Shown one piece after another: positions 8,193-17,402 of a stretch of DNA of 34,565 nt; the first letter of the stretch is position 1, and every line of letters begins with the position of its first letter. This DNA is from Gemmatimonadota bacterium (GTDB taxonomy: Bacteria > Latescibacterota > UBA2968 > UBA8231), in the NCBI GenBank assembly GCA_028875345.1, contig JAPPEG010000102.1, positions 1 to 34,565 on the forward strand. The letters are read 5' to 3'. The translations under genes were made by a program, and so were the position numbers. A model generated the notes under the pieces. The model was not told where the DNA came from and ran no database searches. It was given only the letters and a program-made list of their open reading frames with translations.

Positions 8193-8765
8193 ATGACCAC
8201 GACGCGCAAAAGCCCCATCGCCCATCTCGTCGCCGACGCATCCGCTCCGGTGCAGGCCGCTTTGCACCATCCAGTTGATATGGTCAAGCTCGGGGCCAAG
8301 GGTCCGCGCTTGGTCGAGTGGGCCGAGCAGCACGCGCTCGCACTGCCGGAGCGGATCTACGATACGCGGCCCGTGGGAGCAGATGGTGTTTTGGCGCGGG
8401 TGGGTACGGGCGAACTGATCTTGGAGTGCCAGCCCGGAGATGAGCTATGGGCGCGTCTGAATGCGGCGTTGGAAGCTGCGGAGGTCGGGGTCTATCGGGT
8501 GGAGCAGCAGTCGGTGACCTTGGTGGTGCAAGGGGACGATGCCGAGGGCATTTTGGCGCAGGCTTGCGCGGTGGATTTGGCTCGTGAGCCAGCAGAGCGG
8601 ATGGTGTACACGCAGGTGGCCGGGGCGGCTTGTGGGGTGCTGCCGCGCGGCGAGGATGGGCAGCGTGCGTACCGCTTGTGGGTTGATTACAGCTTGGCGG
8701 CCTATCTGTGGGAAGCGCTTGCCGCCATTGCTGCGGATATTACTTGCGCCAAAACGCCGGACTGA
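8193..8765 (+). CDS. soxG: Sarcosine oxidase gamma subunit-like protein (orphan)
   Basis: The 190-residue product looks like the gamma subunit of heterotetrameric sarcosine oxidase, a GcvT-fold, folate-type protein. It shows SPIAHLV at the start, LGAKGPRLVEWAEQHAL, a G-T-G-E-L-I-L-E-C strand, VYRVEQQSVTLVVQGDDAE, then ILAQACAVDL and a final YRLWVDYSLAAYLWEAL. The start is taken at the ATG at 8193 because the open frame further upstream overlaps the toxin gene. No strong ribosome binding site is visible, which fits coupling to the toxin stop four bases upstream. The other subunits (alpha, beta, delta) are not in the window, so the enzyme cannot be assumed. Its 3' end overlaps the convergent trkH gene by 26 bases. 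Confidence 0.68.
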   Translation: MTTTRKSPIAHLVADASAPVQAALHHPVDMVKLGAKGPRLVEWAEQHALALPERIYDTRPVGADGVLARVGTGELILECQPGDELWARLNAALEAAEVGVYRVEQQSVTLVVQGDDAEGILAQACAVDLAREPAERMVYTQVAGAACGVLPRGEDGQRAYRLWVDYSLAAYLWEALAAIAADITCAKTPD

Positions 8766-10188
8766 ACAGCACCAAGAGCGTAAAAACCTCCAGTCTCCCA
8801 ATCAGCATAGCAAAGCACAGGATCCACTTGGCGACCGAATTGATGTCGCCGTAGTGGTGGACGACTTCCCCGAGGCCCGGTCCTAAGTTGTTGATGCAGG
8901 CGGCTACCGCTGAAAAAGACGTAGTCAGATCTAAGTCGGTGGCGAGCACGGCGAGGAACATGAGCGTGAACGTCAGCACGTACACCGAGAAAAACCCCCA
9001 CACCGCTTCCATGACCCGGTCGGGAACAGCTCGCTGTCCCACCTTGATGGGGAGGACGGCGTTGGGGTGGATCAGGCGCATAATCTCTCGGCTGCCCTGC
9101 TTTAGAATGAGCAACAGGCGCATCACTTTAATGCCCCCTGCCGTCGAGCCGGCGCAACCACCGGTAAACGAACCGAGGAACAACAAAAACGGCAGCACGC
9201 TGGGCCAGACTGAATGGTCTGCAATGCTAAACCCCGTGGTGGTGACAATGGACACGGTGGCGAAGAGACCGTAGCGCAGGGACGCGATGGCGTCATGTTC
9301 GTTGTGTGTAAAGAGTATCAGCCAAGCAATTAGAATGGTGATTAGCAAAATAGTTAGATACGTGCGGCACTCGGGGTCGATGCGATACGGATGCAGCGAT
9401 CGCTGGCGAAAGGCGTAGAAGTGCAACGTGAAGTTGATGCCCGATAGCACGATGAAAAAGACGGCGACCAGTTCGATGGCCTGGCTGTTGAAAAAACCGA
9501 TGCTAGCGTCGTGGGTTGAAAAGCCGCCGATGGCAACCGTTGAAAAACTATGGGCGATAGCATCAAAAGGTTCCATGCCAGCCAGCCAATAGGCCAAGGC
9601 ACAGGCCACGGTCAAACTTAAGTAGATATACCAAAGGGCTTTGGCGGTCTGGGTAATCCGAGGCGTCAGCTTTGAATCCTTGATGGGGCCGGTGATCTCG
9701 GCGCGAAAAAGCTGCATGCCGCCGATGCCGAGCATGGGCAACACGGCGATGGCGAGGACGATGATGCCCATGCCGCCCAACCATTGGAGCTGCTGGCGGT
9801 ACAACAAGATGGAGCGGGGCAGGTCGTCTAGGCCTTGGATGACGGTGGCACCGGTCGTGGTCAAGCCGGAGAGGGACTCAAATACGGCGTCAGTAAAGCT
9901 CAGTTTAGGCTGGTCGGACAACATCAGCGGGAAGGAGCCGTAAAGGCCCAAGACGGCCCAGAACAAGACCGTTACCAAAAAGCCGTCCCTGATCCGCAAC
10001 TCGGCGCGCTGCTTGCGCGTGGGCAACCAGCACGCAAGCCCGGTGACGAGCGTAATGGCAAAGGCCAACAGAAAGGCGGTTGCCGTGCCGTCGCGGTAGA
10101 GGAAGGATACGCCAGCGGGCACTAACATACTGACGCTAAACAGCGTCAGCAGGACGCCTAGTACCCGAAATACAACTGCGGATCGCAT
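8740..10188 (-). CDS. trkH: TrkH/KtrB-family potassium uptake protein, membrane subunit
   Basis: The 482-residue polytopic protein is the channel-like subunit of a Trk/Ktr potassium uptake system. The four pore loops are visible: TTTGAT at 110-115, STVAIGGF at 216-223, VTTTGFS at 315-321 and CINNLGPGL at 431-439. Each includes the Gly that lines the selectivity filter. The conserved [13 protein letters not shown] at about 343-355 is a family hallmark. Hydrophobic segments are consistent with eight membrane helices and pore hairpins, about ten in all. The gene starts ten bases after the stop of trkA on the same strand, so the two form an operon. The 3' end overlaps the convergent sarcosine-oxidase-like gene. 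The length is normal for TrkH. Confidence 0.95.
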   Translation of the reverse strand: MRSAVVFRVLGVLLTLFSVSMLVPAGVSFLYRDGTATAFLLAFAITLVTGLACWLPTRKQRAELRIRDGFLVTVLFWAVLGLYGSFPLMLSDQPKLSFTDAVFESLSGLTTTGATVIQGLDDLPRSILLYRQQLQWLGGMGIIVLAIAVLPMLGIGGMQLFRAEITGPIKDSKLTPRITQTAKALWYIYLSLTVACALAYWLAGMEPFDAIAHSFSTVAIGGFSTHDASIGFFNSQAIELVAVFFIVLSGINFTLHFYAFRQRSLHPYRIDPECRTYLTILLITILIAWLILFTHNEHDAIASLRYGLFATVSIVTTTGFSIADHSVWPSVLPFLLFLGSFTGGCAGSTAGGIKVMRLLLILKQGSREIMRLIHPNAVLPIKVGQRAVPDRVMEAVWGFFSVYVLTFTLMFLAVLATDLDLTTSFSAVAACINNLGPGLGEVVHHYGDINSVAKWILCFAMLIGRLEVFTLLVLFSPAFWRK

Positions 10189-10198
10189 GCGTTCCCGT

Positions 10199-11542
10199 TC
10201 AATCCCCGAAAATTTTTCTCACTTCCTCGTGGACGTAGTGCCGGGCGAAGACCACGGCTTTGTCTCCGGGGTGGATGAGCGTATCTCCACGGGGGATGAC
10301 CACGCTATCGCCGTGGACGACAGCGCCGATGATCGAGTCCCTGGGCAGGCGAATGGAGATCAGGGGTTTTTGGGTGATCTTGCTGCCGCCGTGGGCGATG
10401 TACTCGACGGCTTCCACGTCGAGGCCAGGCAGGCTGGCGATGGAGGCGATGCGCTGATGCCGCACGTAGCGCTGGACGGCGTTGACGGTCAGGAGCTGTT
10501 TGCTCAATACCGAATCTAGGCCGATGGCCGGGGTGATAGGCATGTAATCGACGTTGTTGACCAAGGCGATGGCGCGCGGCACTTCGAGGTGCTTGGCGAC
10601 TAGCGTGGAGATGATGTTGACTTCGTCGTTGCCAGTAACGGCGATGAAGGCGTCCATGTCGGCTAAGCCCTCGACCGCCAACAGGTCATAGTCCGTGCCG
10701 TCGCCTTGGATGACCAGTACGTTGGCGAGTTGGTCGGCGATTTGCCGGGACCGATCAGCGCGGCTTTCGATGAGCCTGACGCGCATCTGCGAGGAAAGCT
10801 CTTGGGCGACGAATTGGCCGATGAGGCCGCCGCCGAGGATCGCAATATCCTCGATGTGGTGGTCGGCGAGGCCGGTCAAGCTGACCACGGAGGGAATGAA
10901 GTCGGGGTCGCTGATGACGAAGATCCGGTCCTCTGGCAGCAGCGTGGTGCTGCCGCTGGGGATTAAGGTCTGCTGCTTGCGCTGGATGGCGACGATGCGC
11001 ATGGGAATGTCGGCAAACTGCCGGCCCAATTCGGTCAGAGGAGCGTGGAGCAGGGAAGACTGGTGATCGAGGCGCATGCCGAGCAAGACGAGCTTGCCCT
11101 CGGCAAATTCGACTAGGTCGGTGGCACTGGACTGGCGGATGAGGCGGACGATGGCGTCGGCGGTTTCCTTCTCGGGGTGGATGAACTGATCGACGCCGAG
11201 TTCACGGGGACTGAAGATAAAATCGGGCGCGGTGAATTCGGGATTGCGGATGCGGGCGATGGCCGATTGGACGCCTAGCTTCTTGGCCATTCTACAGGCG
11301 AGCAGGTTGACCTCGTCGTTAGTGGTCATGGCGGCGACGAGATCCACCTGCTCGATGCCGAGCCCGCGCAAGTCCTGCAAACTAGTGCCATTGCCCTCGG
11401 CGACGATGATGTCGAGCTGTTCGCTGACGCGCTTGACGCGGCTGGGATCAGTGTCGATTTGGGTAATATCGTGCCCGTCTTGGCTCAGTTGCTTGCTCAA
11501 CTGGAAGCCGATGGCTCCGGCACCTATGACCAAAATGTGCAT
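10199..11542 (-). CDS. trkA: TrkA: cytoplasmic NAD-binding regulator of potassium uptake
   Basis: The 447-residue product has two RCK repeats, as full-length TrkA does. The first Rossmann fold starts at residue 1 with ILVIGAGAIGFQLS (G-x-G-x-x-G), then IDTDP. The second begins near residue 230 with IAILGGGLIGQFVA. Each is followed by a TrkA_C-like region; the last, near the C-terminus, contains GAVVHGDSVVIPRGDTLIHP. TrkA gates the TrkH channel by binding NAD(H) or nucleotides. trkH follows ten bases after its stop. The stop of the rhamnose mutarotase gene is 70 bases upstream on the same strand, so co-transcription is possible. The ATG at 11542 has only a weak upstream purine run, but the glycine-rich loop begins at residue 7, as in homologues, which supports the start. 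Confidence 0.95.
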   Translation of the reverse strand: MHILVIGAGAIGFQLSKQLSQDGHDITQIDTDPSRVKRVSEQLDIIVAEGNGTSLQDLRGLGIEQVDLVAAMTTNDEVNLLACRMAKKLGVQSAIARIRNPEFTAPDFIFSPRELGVDQFIHPEKETADAIVRLIRQSSATDLVEFAEGKLVLLGMRLDHQSSLLHAPLTELGRQFADIPMRIVAIQRKQQTLIPSGSTTLLPEDRIFVISDPDFIPSVVSLTGLADHHIEDIAILGGGLIGQFVAQELSSQMRVRLIESRADRSRQIADQLANVLVIQGDGTDYDLLAVEGLADMDAFIAVTGNDEVNIISTLVAKHLEVPRAIALVNNVDYMPITPAIGLDSVLSKQLLTVNAVQRYVRHQRIASIASLPGLDVEAVEYIAHGGSKITQKPLISIRLPRDSIIGAVVHGDSVVIPRGDTLIHPGDKAVVFARHYVHEEVRKIFGD

Positions 11543-11612
11543 GGTTTTTCAGGCAAATTCCGCAGCGAAGTTATCGTCTAGAAGCTAAGGACGATGCGCT
11601 GCCAACGCTAAC

Positions 11613-11927
11613 TCAGTCGATGTGGAACACCTCGCGCAGATCCTTGGCAATAGGGCTGTCGTCGGGGTTGGAGGCCATGATGTCCTTCATGTAGGTCCAC
11701 CACCGGCGGCAGTCCGGTGTCTCGGCGATGCTATTCCAGCGCTCTTCATCCTCAATTTCCACGTAGGCAAAAAGCTGGTGGGTGTCTGCGTCGAGGAAGA
11801 TGGAGTAGTTGTGGACGCCGTGTTCCTTGAGGGTCTGCTCCAGTTCGGGCCAGATGGGGTTGTGGCGCGCTTCGTATTCGGCGTGTTGGTCGGGGTTGAC
11901 TTGCATGACAAAGGCTTTGCGAATCAT
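11613..11927 (-). CDS. rhaM: L-rhamnose mutarotase
   Basis: The 104-residue product matches the RhaM family in length and sequence: [41 protein letters not shown] and [12 protein letters not shown]. RhaM interconverts the alpha and beta anomers of L-rhamnose and related sugars; the active-site Tyr18 and His22 are in place, as is the tryptophan pair (RWW). A strong AAAGGAGG lies about four bases before the ATG. It lies between the second DUF6785 gene upstream and trkA downstream on the same strand. No other rhamnose catabolic gene is in the window, although an enolase-superfamily sugar-acid dehydratase lies at 32917-34068. Confidence 0.95.
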   Translation of the reverse strand: MIRKAFVMQVNPDQHAEYEARHNPIWPELEQTLKEHGVHNYSIFLDADTHQLFAYVEIEDEERWNSIAETPDCRRWWTYMKDIMASNPDDSPIAKDLREVFHID

Positions 11928-11951
11928 GGGGCCTCCTTTGGCTTAAATTTG

Positions 11952-11967
11952 TGCCAAGTGTCTGGCA
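11952..11967. promoter_or_regulatory. Inverted repeat upstream of rhaM
   Basis: The 5-base arms TGCCA and TGGCA are separated by six bases, 25 bases before the rhaM start. The short, symmetric form and the position suggest an operator, but such a short repeat is expected by chance quite often. Confidence 0.2.
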
Positions 11968-12010
11968 TTTCGCTTGCTGAGTCAAATTACATGTATATTA
12001 CGGGGCCAAA

Positions 12011-13957
12011 TCAAAAATTGAAGATCATATTGCCCTCGACGCCGTAGGCCCCGTCGATGAAGAGCCACAGGCAGGCCGTGGTGAAGTCGCCGAGGATCAG
12101 GCCCAAAAAGAACGGCATCAAGGTGCGGTAGGAGCGCACCCCGCCGTAGCGCAGGATGGTCGCCTTGAGCAGCCAGGCTAAAAAGATGGATAACCAGCCA
12201 TAGTAAACAATGGTAAAGGTGGAGGCGATGGGAAAACCCAAAGGATGCAGCGGCCACCACGCAAAGCGCTGGCGCAAAAAAAGCAGGGCCGCCATGACGA
12301 AGCTACCGCTGGCGGTGAAGGCGAGGCGCGGGGCAAACGACGGCTCGGGTGCGTTGTACACCGAGGCCATATAGGTAAAGGGCCAGCGCGGCGCGCCGCT
12401 AAAGTACCAGCCGTGCAGGTTGATGCCGCCATAGGTATAGGCGAGGGTCATGGTAAACCAGATCGAGCCGAGCAGTCCCACGGCGATGGCGGCAAACAAG
12501 GCCCAAGGCAGCCAGCGCGGCGCAGGCGAGTCGCCGGAGGTGAGCTTGAGGCTGTGCATGACCGCGTTCATCATGTTCGCCGCAGTCTCGCCCATCCACA
12601 CCGTGCTCAGGCCCAAGCCGGTCATGTTGCCCAGGCCGAGGGTCTCGGGACCAATGCCCCGGGTGATGAAGGCCTGCGGGGCCATCGGCGTCTGGCAGCC
12701 GGGGATACCGGCCTCGCAGACGATGCGCGATAGACCGATAAAGACGATGAGCGCCCCTACCACCAGCAGCACTGCCGCGTACAGGGAGAGGCCGGTGAGG
12801 GTCAGCCAAGCCACCATGAACGCCACGCCGACTGCTAGGCCGCCAAAGGCCGTTCGCGGGGCCATGAGTTCGCCGGGGGCTGGCTCGCCTTTTAACGCTT
12901 GGCTCCACAGGCGGCGCAGATGAGTGCGGGCGGTCCACAACACGAAGAGGGTCAGCACCAAGAGGCCGCCGGCCTGCTGGTGAGAGATGGGGACTGAGCC
13001 ACCGCCCGAGGTCCAAATATCGCCTCCGCCGATTACGAGGCCGATGCGGGCGAAGACGACTTTTTCTAGGGTGTAGAACAAAAAGAAAAACCAGATGCTG
13101 AAGGAGACGCTGAGCGCCATCAGGTAGGCCAAGCCCAAGATCGGCAGGTTGATCCGCCAAGGCAGGCCGACGCTGCCTTGCAGCAGGGACAGGCTGCCGT
13201 TGAGGGCGATGGGCTGGAAGGCGTTGTGGTAGTAGTTGAGCGAGTTCCACGAGTGGATCAGGAGCGGCAGGGCAAAGCCCAGCCATAGCAGGCGGTTTTT
13301 AAACAGGCCGCCGAAGAGGGGCGCGGAGTCCGCGTCTTCGAGCATGGCGAGGGGCAGGCGGGTGAGGGGAAAGACGAGCCGCTCGTTGGCGATCCACTGG
13401 CCTCTGAGCAACACGCCGAGGCAAAAGAGGACCCAGTAGAAGGCGAAGATAAAGCATATCCAAGCGGCTAGCGGGCGGCTCCAAGCAGCCCACGGTATGG
13501 CGCTGCCTTGGGGCAGTCCTTCGTAGAACAGGCGCACGGCCTCGGTATCAGTGGGAGCCAGCCAAGGATGGATATATTCGACGAAAAGCTCCTGCCAGGC
13601 ATTTTCCGGCGTGGCGTAATACGCGGCTCCGGTGATGACCGACAGAAAGCTGCCGGTGAAGCCGGTGGTGACAACCACCGAGCCGACCAGCATCATGGCG
13701 TACACGGCGATGAGTTCGGCGCGGGAAAAGGCCCACGCGCGGCCCAGCATCTTGAGCAGGGGCAGGCCCACGGCCGTTAGTAGAAAGAGGAAAAGGACGG
13801 CGATTAGAGGGATGGCATTGCTGGTGATCTGCGATCCCTTGACGATGAGGATGCCCCAAGGACTCAGTACGCTGATCGCCCCCACGAGGAGCAAACCTGT
13901 GAGGACGGCGCGCAGAGAGAAAGCGGGTAGAGAGGTGGTGCGGGACGTGGGGAACCG
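12011..13957 (-). CDS. DUF6785/DUF6784-type polytopic membrane protein, copy 2
   Basis: The roughly 648-residue product is homologous along its whole length to the plus-strand protein at 711-2738, with matching YYATPEN, IPWAAW, QWIANERL, RIVCEAGIP, WWPLHPLGF and PFFLGLILG stretches and the same dozen or more membrane segments. Function is unknown; a solute-transport role is plausible from its lack of a signal peptide and its neighbours (rhaM, sugar-related proteins). The start is unresolved: in this frame there is no ATG, GTG or TTG between the stop of the upstream methyltransferase gene (13959-13961) and a TTG at 13894. Homology to copy 1 (the RAVLTG segment) begins before that TTG. The ends given are therefore the first codon after the neighbour's stop. 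A longer frame reaching 14161 is a shadow of the methyltransferase gene. Confidence 0.8.
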   Translation of the reverse strand, partial: RFPTSRTTSLPAFSLRAVLTGLLLVGAISVLSPWGILIVKGSQITSNAIPLIAVLFLFLLTAVGLPLLKMLGRAWAFSRAELIAVYAMMLVGSVVVTTGFTGSFLSVITGAAYYATPENAWQELFVEYIHPWLAPTDTEAVRLFYEGLPQGSAIPWAAWSRPLAAWICFIFAFYWVLFCLGVLLRGQWIANERLVFPLTRLPLAMLEDADSAPLFGGLFKNRLLWLGFALPLLIHSWNSLNYYHNAFQPIALNGSLSLLQGSVGLPWRINLPILGLAYLMALSVSFSIWFFFLFYTLEKVVFARIGLVIGGGDIWTSGGGSVPISHQQAGGLLVLTLFVLWTARTHLRRLWSQALKGEPAPGELMAPRTAFGGLAVGVAFMVAWLTLTGLSLYAAVLLVVGALIVFIGLSRIVCEAGIPGCQTPMAPQAFITRGIGPETLGLGNMTGLGLSTVWMGETAANMMNAVMHSLKLTSGDSPAPRWLPWALFAAIAVGLLGSIWFTMTLAYTYGGINLHGWYFSGAPRWPFTYMASVYNAPEPSFAPRLAFTASGSFVMAALLFLRQRFAWWPLHPLGFPIASTFTIVYYGWLSIFLAWLLKATILRYGGVRSYRTLMPFFLGLILGDFTTACLWLFIDGAYGVEGNMIFNF

Positions 13958-13958
13958 C

Positions 13959-15203
13959 CTATTTGAGACTGCGGATGAAGTAGAGCAGGCGCTTGAAAAA
14001 GTTTGGCCGGATGCCGGGGTTCTCGGTGCGTTGGGCCACCACGTGGTAGGCTTGGAGGTGGTGATTGTGCATGGCGTGGGCCCCGCCCCACAAATACAGG
14101 CGGAAGGCGCGGAAAACCTCTTCGCCCCAGCGCTCAACCACGGTCTGGCGGTTGGCCTCAAAGCGAGAGGCCCAGTGCCTCAGCGTCAGGGCGTACTCGT
14201 GAGTTTCATCTACCACTTCTTCCACCTTGAAGCCGTGCATGAGGAATTCTTGCAGCAGGTCGGGTAGGCACAGGTATGTATGGGTGCCGGGATAGATGTA
14301 GCGACGCACGAAATTGCTCACCTTGTACTTCTCAAGCGTGGCCGAAGCGTCTAGGTAAATGCGGCCCCCGGGCTTGAGGCATTTCCACACTTGCGCGGCA
14401 AAGTCGCGGTAGTGGGGGATGTGCTCAATGACGCCGAAGATGACGATGGCGTCGTACGGCTCGGGCGGATCGTGCTCGAGGAAATCTTCAAGGAGGATTT
14501 GGCAGTTCGTCAGCCCTTGTTCGGCGATGAGTTCTTGGTGCAGCCGGTGCGAGTCCTCGGCAATGGTCAGGGCCGTGGAGTGGATGCCGCGCGGGCCGGC
14601 GTAGCGGGTAACTGCTCCCCAGCCCGCACCGATGTCGAGCAGGCGGTCCCCTGCTTTTAGGTGCAGGGCTTGAGCCATAGTGGCAAATTTGTGCTCGGCA
14701 GCTTGTTCCAGCGTCTCGTCGTCGTCGTGGAAGAGGCAGTGCGAGTACAGGTGGTACTCGCGATCGACGAACGCCAAGTAGAAATCGTCGCCGAAGTTAT
14801 AGTGGTGCGCGATGGCAGCGCGGTTGAGGCGGACGCGGTTGCTCCAGAGGAGTTGGAGATAGGCCCGCAGTAGGAAACCGGGGCTGACGTTGCCCTTGGC
14901 GTACTGACGCAGACCTAGGAAGGAGAGCACATCGCCTTCGATTTCGACATCGCCCTCGACGTAAGCGCGACCAATGGCGTAATCGTCGAGCTTTTTGCCG
15001 AGCACCTCGTCGGAGTGGAAGACGACGCTAAACTCCGGTTCGCCCGCTGGTCCTAAGCGCAAGGTCTCGCCTTGTGCAAAGGTAAACTGGCAAGGAATGG
15101 GGACGTCGGCGAGGGCGGCGTGGATCAGGCGGGCAGCCGCGCATTGAGGCTGGGGGGGCGGGGCTTGCTCTTGCTCTTGCTGTAATTGGGGCTGTGCGGT
15201 CAT
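13959..15203 (-). CDS. Cyclopropane-fatty-acid-synthase-like SAM methyltransferase
   Basis: The 414-residue product has the class I methyltransferase fold of cyclopropane-fatty-acid synthases, which methylenate or methylate unsaturated phospholipid chains. Visible marks are HHYNFGDDFY at 133-142 (the CFA HYDxGNDFY motif), LLDIGAGWG at 188-196 for SAM binding, a V-I-E-H-I segment, and LTLRHWASRFEAN near the C-terminus. The first 20 residues are unusually rich in Gln, Glu and Pro. The ATG at 15203 is chosen because AGGA sits about nine bases before it; an upstream GTG at 15224 would place that site inside the gene. The DUF6785 gene follows immediately. The bacterial CFA family also includes enzymes acting on other lipids, so the exact substrate is not certain. 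Confidence 0.88.
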   Translation of the reverse strand: MTAQPQLQQEQEQAPPPQPQCAAARLIHAALADVPIPCQFTFAQGETLRLGPAGEPEFSVVFHSDEVLGKKLDDYAIGRAYVEGDVEIEGDVLSFLGLRQYAKGNVSPGFLLRAYLQLLWSNRVRLNRAAIAHHYNFGDDFYLAFVDREYHLYSHCLFHDDDETLEQAAEHKFATMAQALHLKAGDRLLDIGAGWGAVTRYAGPRGIHSTALTIAEDSHRLHQELIAEQGLTNCQILLEDFLEHDPPEPYDAIVIFGVIEHIPHYRDFAAQVWKCLKPGGRIYLDASATLEKYKVSNFVRRYIYPGTHTYLCLPDLLQEFLMHGFKVEEVVDETHEYALTLRHWASRFEANRQTVVERWGEEVFRAFRLYLWGGAHAMHNHHLQAYHVVAQRTENPGIRPNFFKRLLYFIRSLK

Positions 15204-15265
15204 GGTGGTTTTTCCTGGTGGCACAATTAGTTGCGCAAGGTGGACGCTTTGTGTTGGTGGGGTAC

Positions 15266-15294
15266 AGATTATTAAACTTCGTCCAACTCGTCAA
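15266..15294 (-). promoter_or_regulatory. Candidate sigma70-type promoter of the CFA-like gene
   Basis: On the minus strand TTGACG is followed after 17 bases by TAATCT, about 60 bases before the ATG at 15203. The -35 box has five of six consensus bases and the -10 box has the key T-A-----T. It lies in the divergent gap between this gene and the substrate-binding protein gene. Confidence 0.4.
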
Positions 15295-15318
15295 GAAGAT
15301 GGGAAAAGGAGCGAGGTC

Positions 15319-17298
15319 ATGCAGGTGATTGGATGGGGCAGGATGGTGTGGAGTATCGGCGCAGTTGGGTGGTTGGGCTGTATTCCGGTCGAAGCGGAGC
15401 GTCCGATCGCGGCTGAAGCGTCGACGACGGGAGACATTCCGCAGAGCGCGTGGCCAGCGGCTTGGTTCCGGCCGCCGGCCACGGCTTTAGCCGTGGGATT
15501 GCAGACCTTCCGCCAGTCGCCCGTACTCGATGAATTGGTGGCCGCCGGTGAATTGCCGCCGGTTGCCGAGCGCCTGCCCGATGACCCCGTGGTGGTCGAA
15601 CCCTACGGCGAGATTGGTCGCTACGGGGGTACGGCACGATTGTTCTTCGCTGGTGAAAGTCTGATCAACGTGCCCGAGGGGGTGCTGCGTCCGGGGCCGC
15701 AAATGCGGTTGAATTTGCCAAATTTTGCGGCCAAGGCCGAATACCTCAATGGCGCGCGGACCTTGCGGATTACTTTGCGCCCCGGCCATAAGTGGTCCGA
15801 CGGCCATCCCGTAACGGCTGATGACTACGCGTTCTGGTTCGATCACGTGCTGATGAATGAGGAACTCACGCCGGTGGTGGAGCCTCGGTTCAAGGGCGCG
15901 CGGATCGAAAAGCACGATGCGCACAGTTTTAGTTATCACTTTCCCCAGCCGATGCCGCTGTTTGTCAACCATCTCGCCCACAACAGTTCGCGCTTGGTGA
16001 TGCCGGCGCACTTTATGCGCCGCTACCACCCGGATTTCACCGATCCCGCGCAGTTGGAGCGCGAAGCCGAAGAGCTGGGTTTGCAGGACTGGCTCACCTA
16101 TTTCGGAGCAGTCAACAGCACGACTGATCTGATTCACTTCAACCGCCCCGTGCTGACGGCGTACGTACTGGTCAGCCGGACCTCGACGCGCGCCCTGCTG
16201 CGCCGCAATCCCTACTATTTCAAGGTGGATCCTGAAGGCAACCAATTGCCCTACATCGACTATCTGGAGGTGCAGCGGGTCGATAGCCCCGAGATTATGG
16301 CGGCCAAAGCCTCGACTGGACAGGTTGACTTTGCCGGGCGGCAATTTATGACGGCTGACATTCCGCTGTTTAAACGCTTTGAACAGCACAACGGCTTTTC
16401 CACGTACGTCTGGCCGCGGCCGTACGGATCGGACGTGGTGTTGCAGTTCAATTTGAATCATCCCGACGAGGGACTGCGGCGGATTTTCCAGGACGTGCGC
16501 TTCCGGCGGGCGATGTCGCTGGCCATCAATCGAGAGGAAATTAACGACATCGTTTACTTCGGCTACGGGGTGCCGCGCCAATTGACGGTGGTGTCTGCGA
16601 GTCGCTACTTCGAGCCAGAATTTGCCACGGCGTGGGCGGAGTTTGACCCGGCGCGTGCTCGGGCCCTATTCGACGAGATGGGACTTGTCGATCGCGACGG
16701 AGACGGCCAGCGCGAGCGGTTCGACGGCGAGCCATTGCAAATCACCTTGGAGTACATGATCGGCGAGACACCCAAGCAGGTTACCCTAGACTTGGTCTCG
16801 GCTTACTGGCGCGAGGTGGGGATAAGCGTCAATCTCAAACAGATCAGCGGCACGTTGCAGCGGATCCGCGCTAGGGCGGGCTTGATGGACATGACTATCT
16901 GGCACGCCGACCGCAACGCGGATATCCTCTTTCCCATTGAGCCTTATTGGTACGTGCCGACCAATGGCGGCTGGGAGCAGAGCCAGTGGTCTAAGTGGAC
17001 GCGGTGGTACTTTTCCGACGGCGCACTCGGGTGGGAGCCGCCGGCGCAGATCAAGGAACTGATTGGCTGGTGGGAGATACTGCGCCGCACTACGGACGAG
17101 GACGAACGCATTGCGATGGGCAAGAAGATCCTCCGCAGCCAAGCCGAGAACCTGTGGGCACTCGGCGTTATTGGCTTGGGACCGCATCCGGTCGTAGTCA
17201 GCCGCAAGCTGCGCAATGTGCCGCCCCAGGGCTATTGGGGTTGGGATTCGCGCTGGACGTGGCCGTACTATCCAGAGACTTGGTATTTGGACGAGTAA
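15319..17298 (+). CDS. ABC transporter substrate-binding protein, family 5 (peptide/oligosaccharide type)
   Basis: The 659-residue product belongs to the extracellular solute-binding family 5 (SBP_bac_5), which delivers peptides, nickel or oligosaccharides to ABC permeases. Marks include TLRITLRPGHKWSDGHPVTA, then DYAFWFDHVL, a long middle domain, VRFRRAMSLAINREEI, and the loop LVDRDGDGQRERFDG, an EF-hand-like D-x-D-G-D-G loop common in such proteins of environmental bacteria. A signal peptide covers about the first 26 residues, ending near GWLGCIPVEA. The Cys does not sit in a good lipobox, so secretion by signal peptidase I is more likely than lipidation. The ATG at 15319 is preceded by AGGAG at eight bases, the reason for choosing it over upstream options. 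There is no permease or ATPase gene nearby, so it is an orphan binding protein. Confidence 0.88.
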   Translation: MQVIGWGRMVWSIGAVGWLGCIPVEAERPIAAEASTTGDIPQSAWPAAWFRPPATALAVGLQTFRQSPVLDELVAAGELPPVAERLPDDPVVVEPYGEIGRYGGTARLFFAGESLINVPEGVLRPGPQMRLNLPNFAAKAEYLNGARTLRITLRPGHKWSDGHPVTADDYAFWFDHVLMNEELTPVVEPRFKGARIEKHDAHSFSYHFPQPMPLFVNHLAHNSSRLVMPAHFMRRYHPDFTDPAQLEREAEELGLQDWLTYFGAVNSTTDLIHFNRPVLTAYVLVSRTSTRALLRRNPYYFKVDPEGNQLPYIDYLEVQRVDSPEIMAAKASTGQVDFAGRQFMTADIPLFKRFEQHNGFSTYVWPRPYGSDVVLQFNLNHPDEGLRRIFQDVRFRRAMSLAINREEINDIVYFGYGVPRQLTVVSASRYFEPEFATAWAEFDPARARALFDEMGLVDRDGDGQRERFDGEPLQITLEYMIGETPKQVTLDLVSAYWREVGISVNLKQISGTLQRIRARAGLMDMTIWHADRNADILFPIEPYWYVPTNGGWEQSQWSKWTRWYFSDGALGWEPPAQIKELIGWWEILRRTTDEDERIAMGKKILRSQAENLWALGVIGLGPHPVVVSRKLRNVPPQGYWGWDSRWTWPYYPETWYLDE

Positions 17299-17338
17299 GG
17301 CGAAAAATAGCCGCGAGCGCTCGAACCCCTAGCGGTAG

Positions 17339-17367
17339 TTGTCTTTTGCTGGCCTCTTTATTATATA
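17339..17367 (+). promoter_or_regulatory. Candidate sigma70-type promoter of the CBM9-like gene
   Basis: TTGTCT, 17 bases, then TATATA, within an AT-rich patch (TTATATATTATG) that contrasts with the GC-rich surroundings. It would give a leader of about 125 bases before the ATG at 17499, and the leader contains the SD-like AAAGGAGGT described separately. Confidence 0.4.
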
Positions 17368-17402
17368 TTATGCCGATATTTAGCAACTATTAAGAGCTGT
17401 TG

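Noticed and set aside
13958-14161. Longer N-terminus for the second DUF6785 protein
   Set aside because: It is a shadow frame of the CFA-like methyltransferase gene, low in hydrophobic content and rich in Ser/Thr/Pro as expected of a wrong frame.
17314-17323. Palindrome CGAGCGCTCG downstream of the substrate-binding protein gene
   Set aside because: A five-base arm without loop or T run is too small for a terminator and expected by chance in GC-rich DNA.
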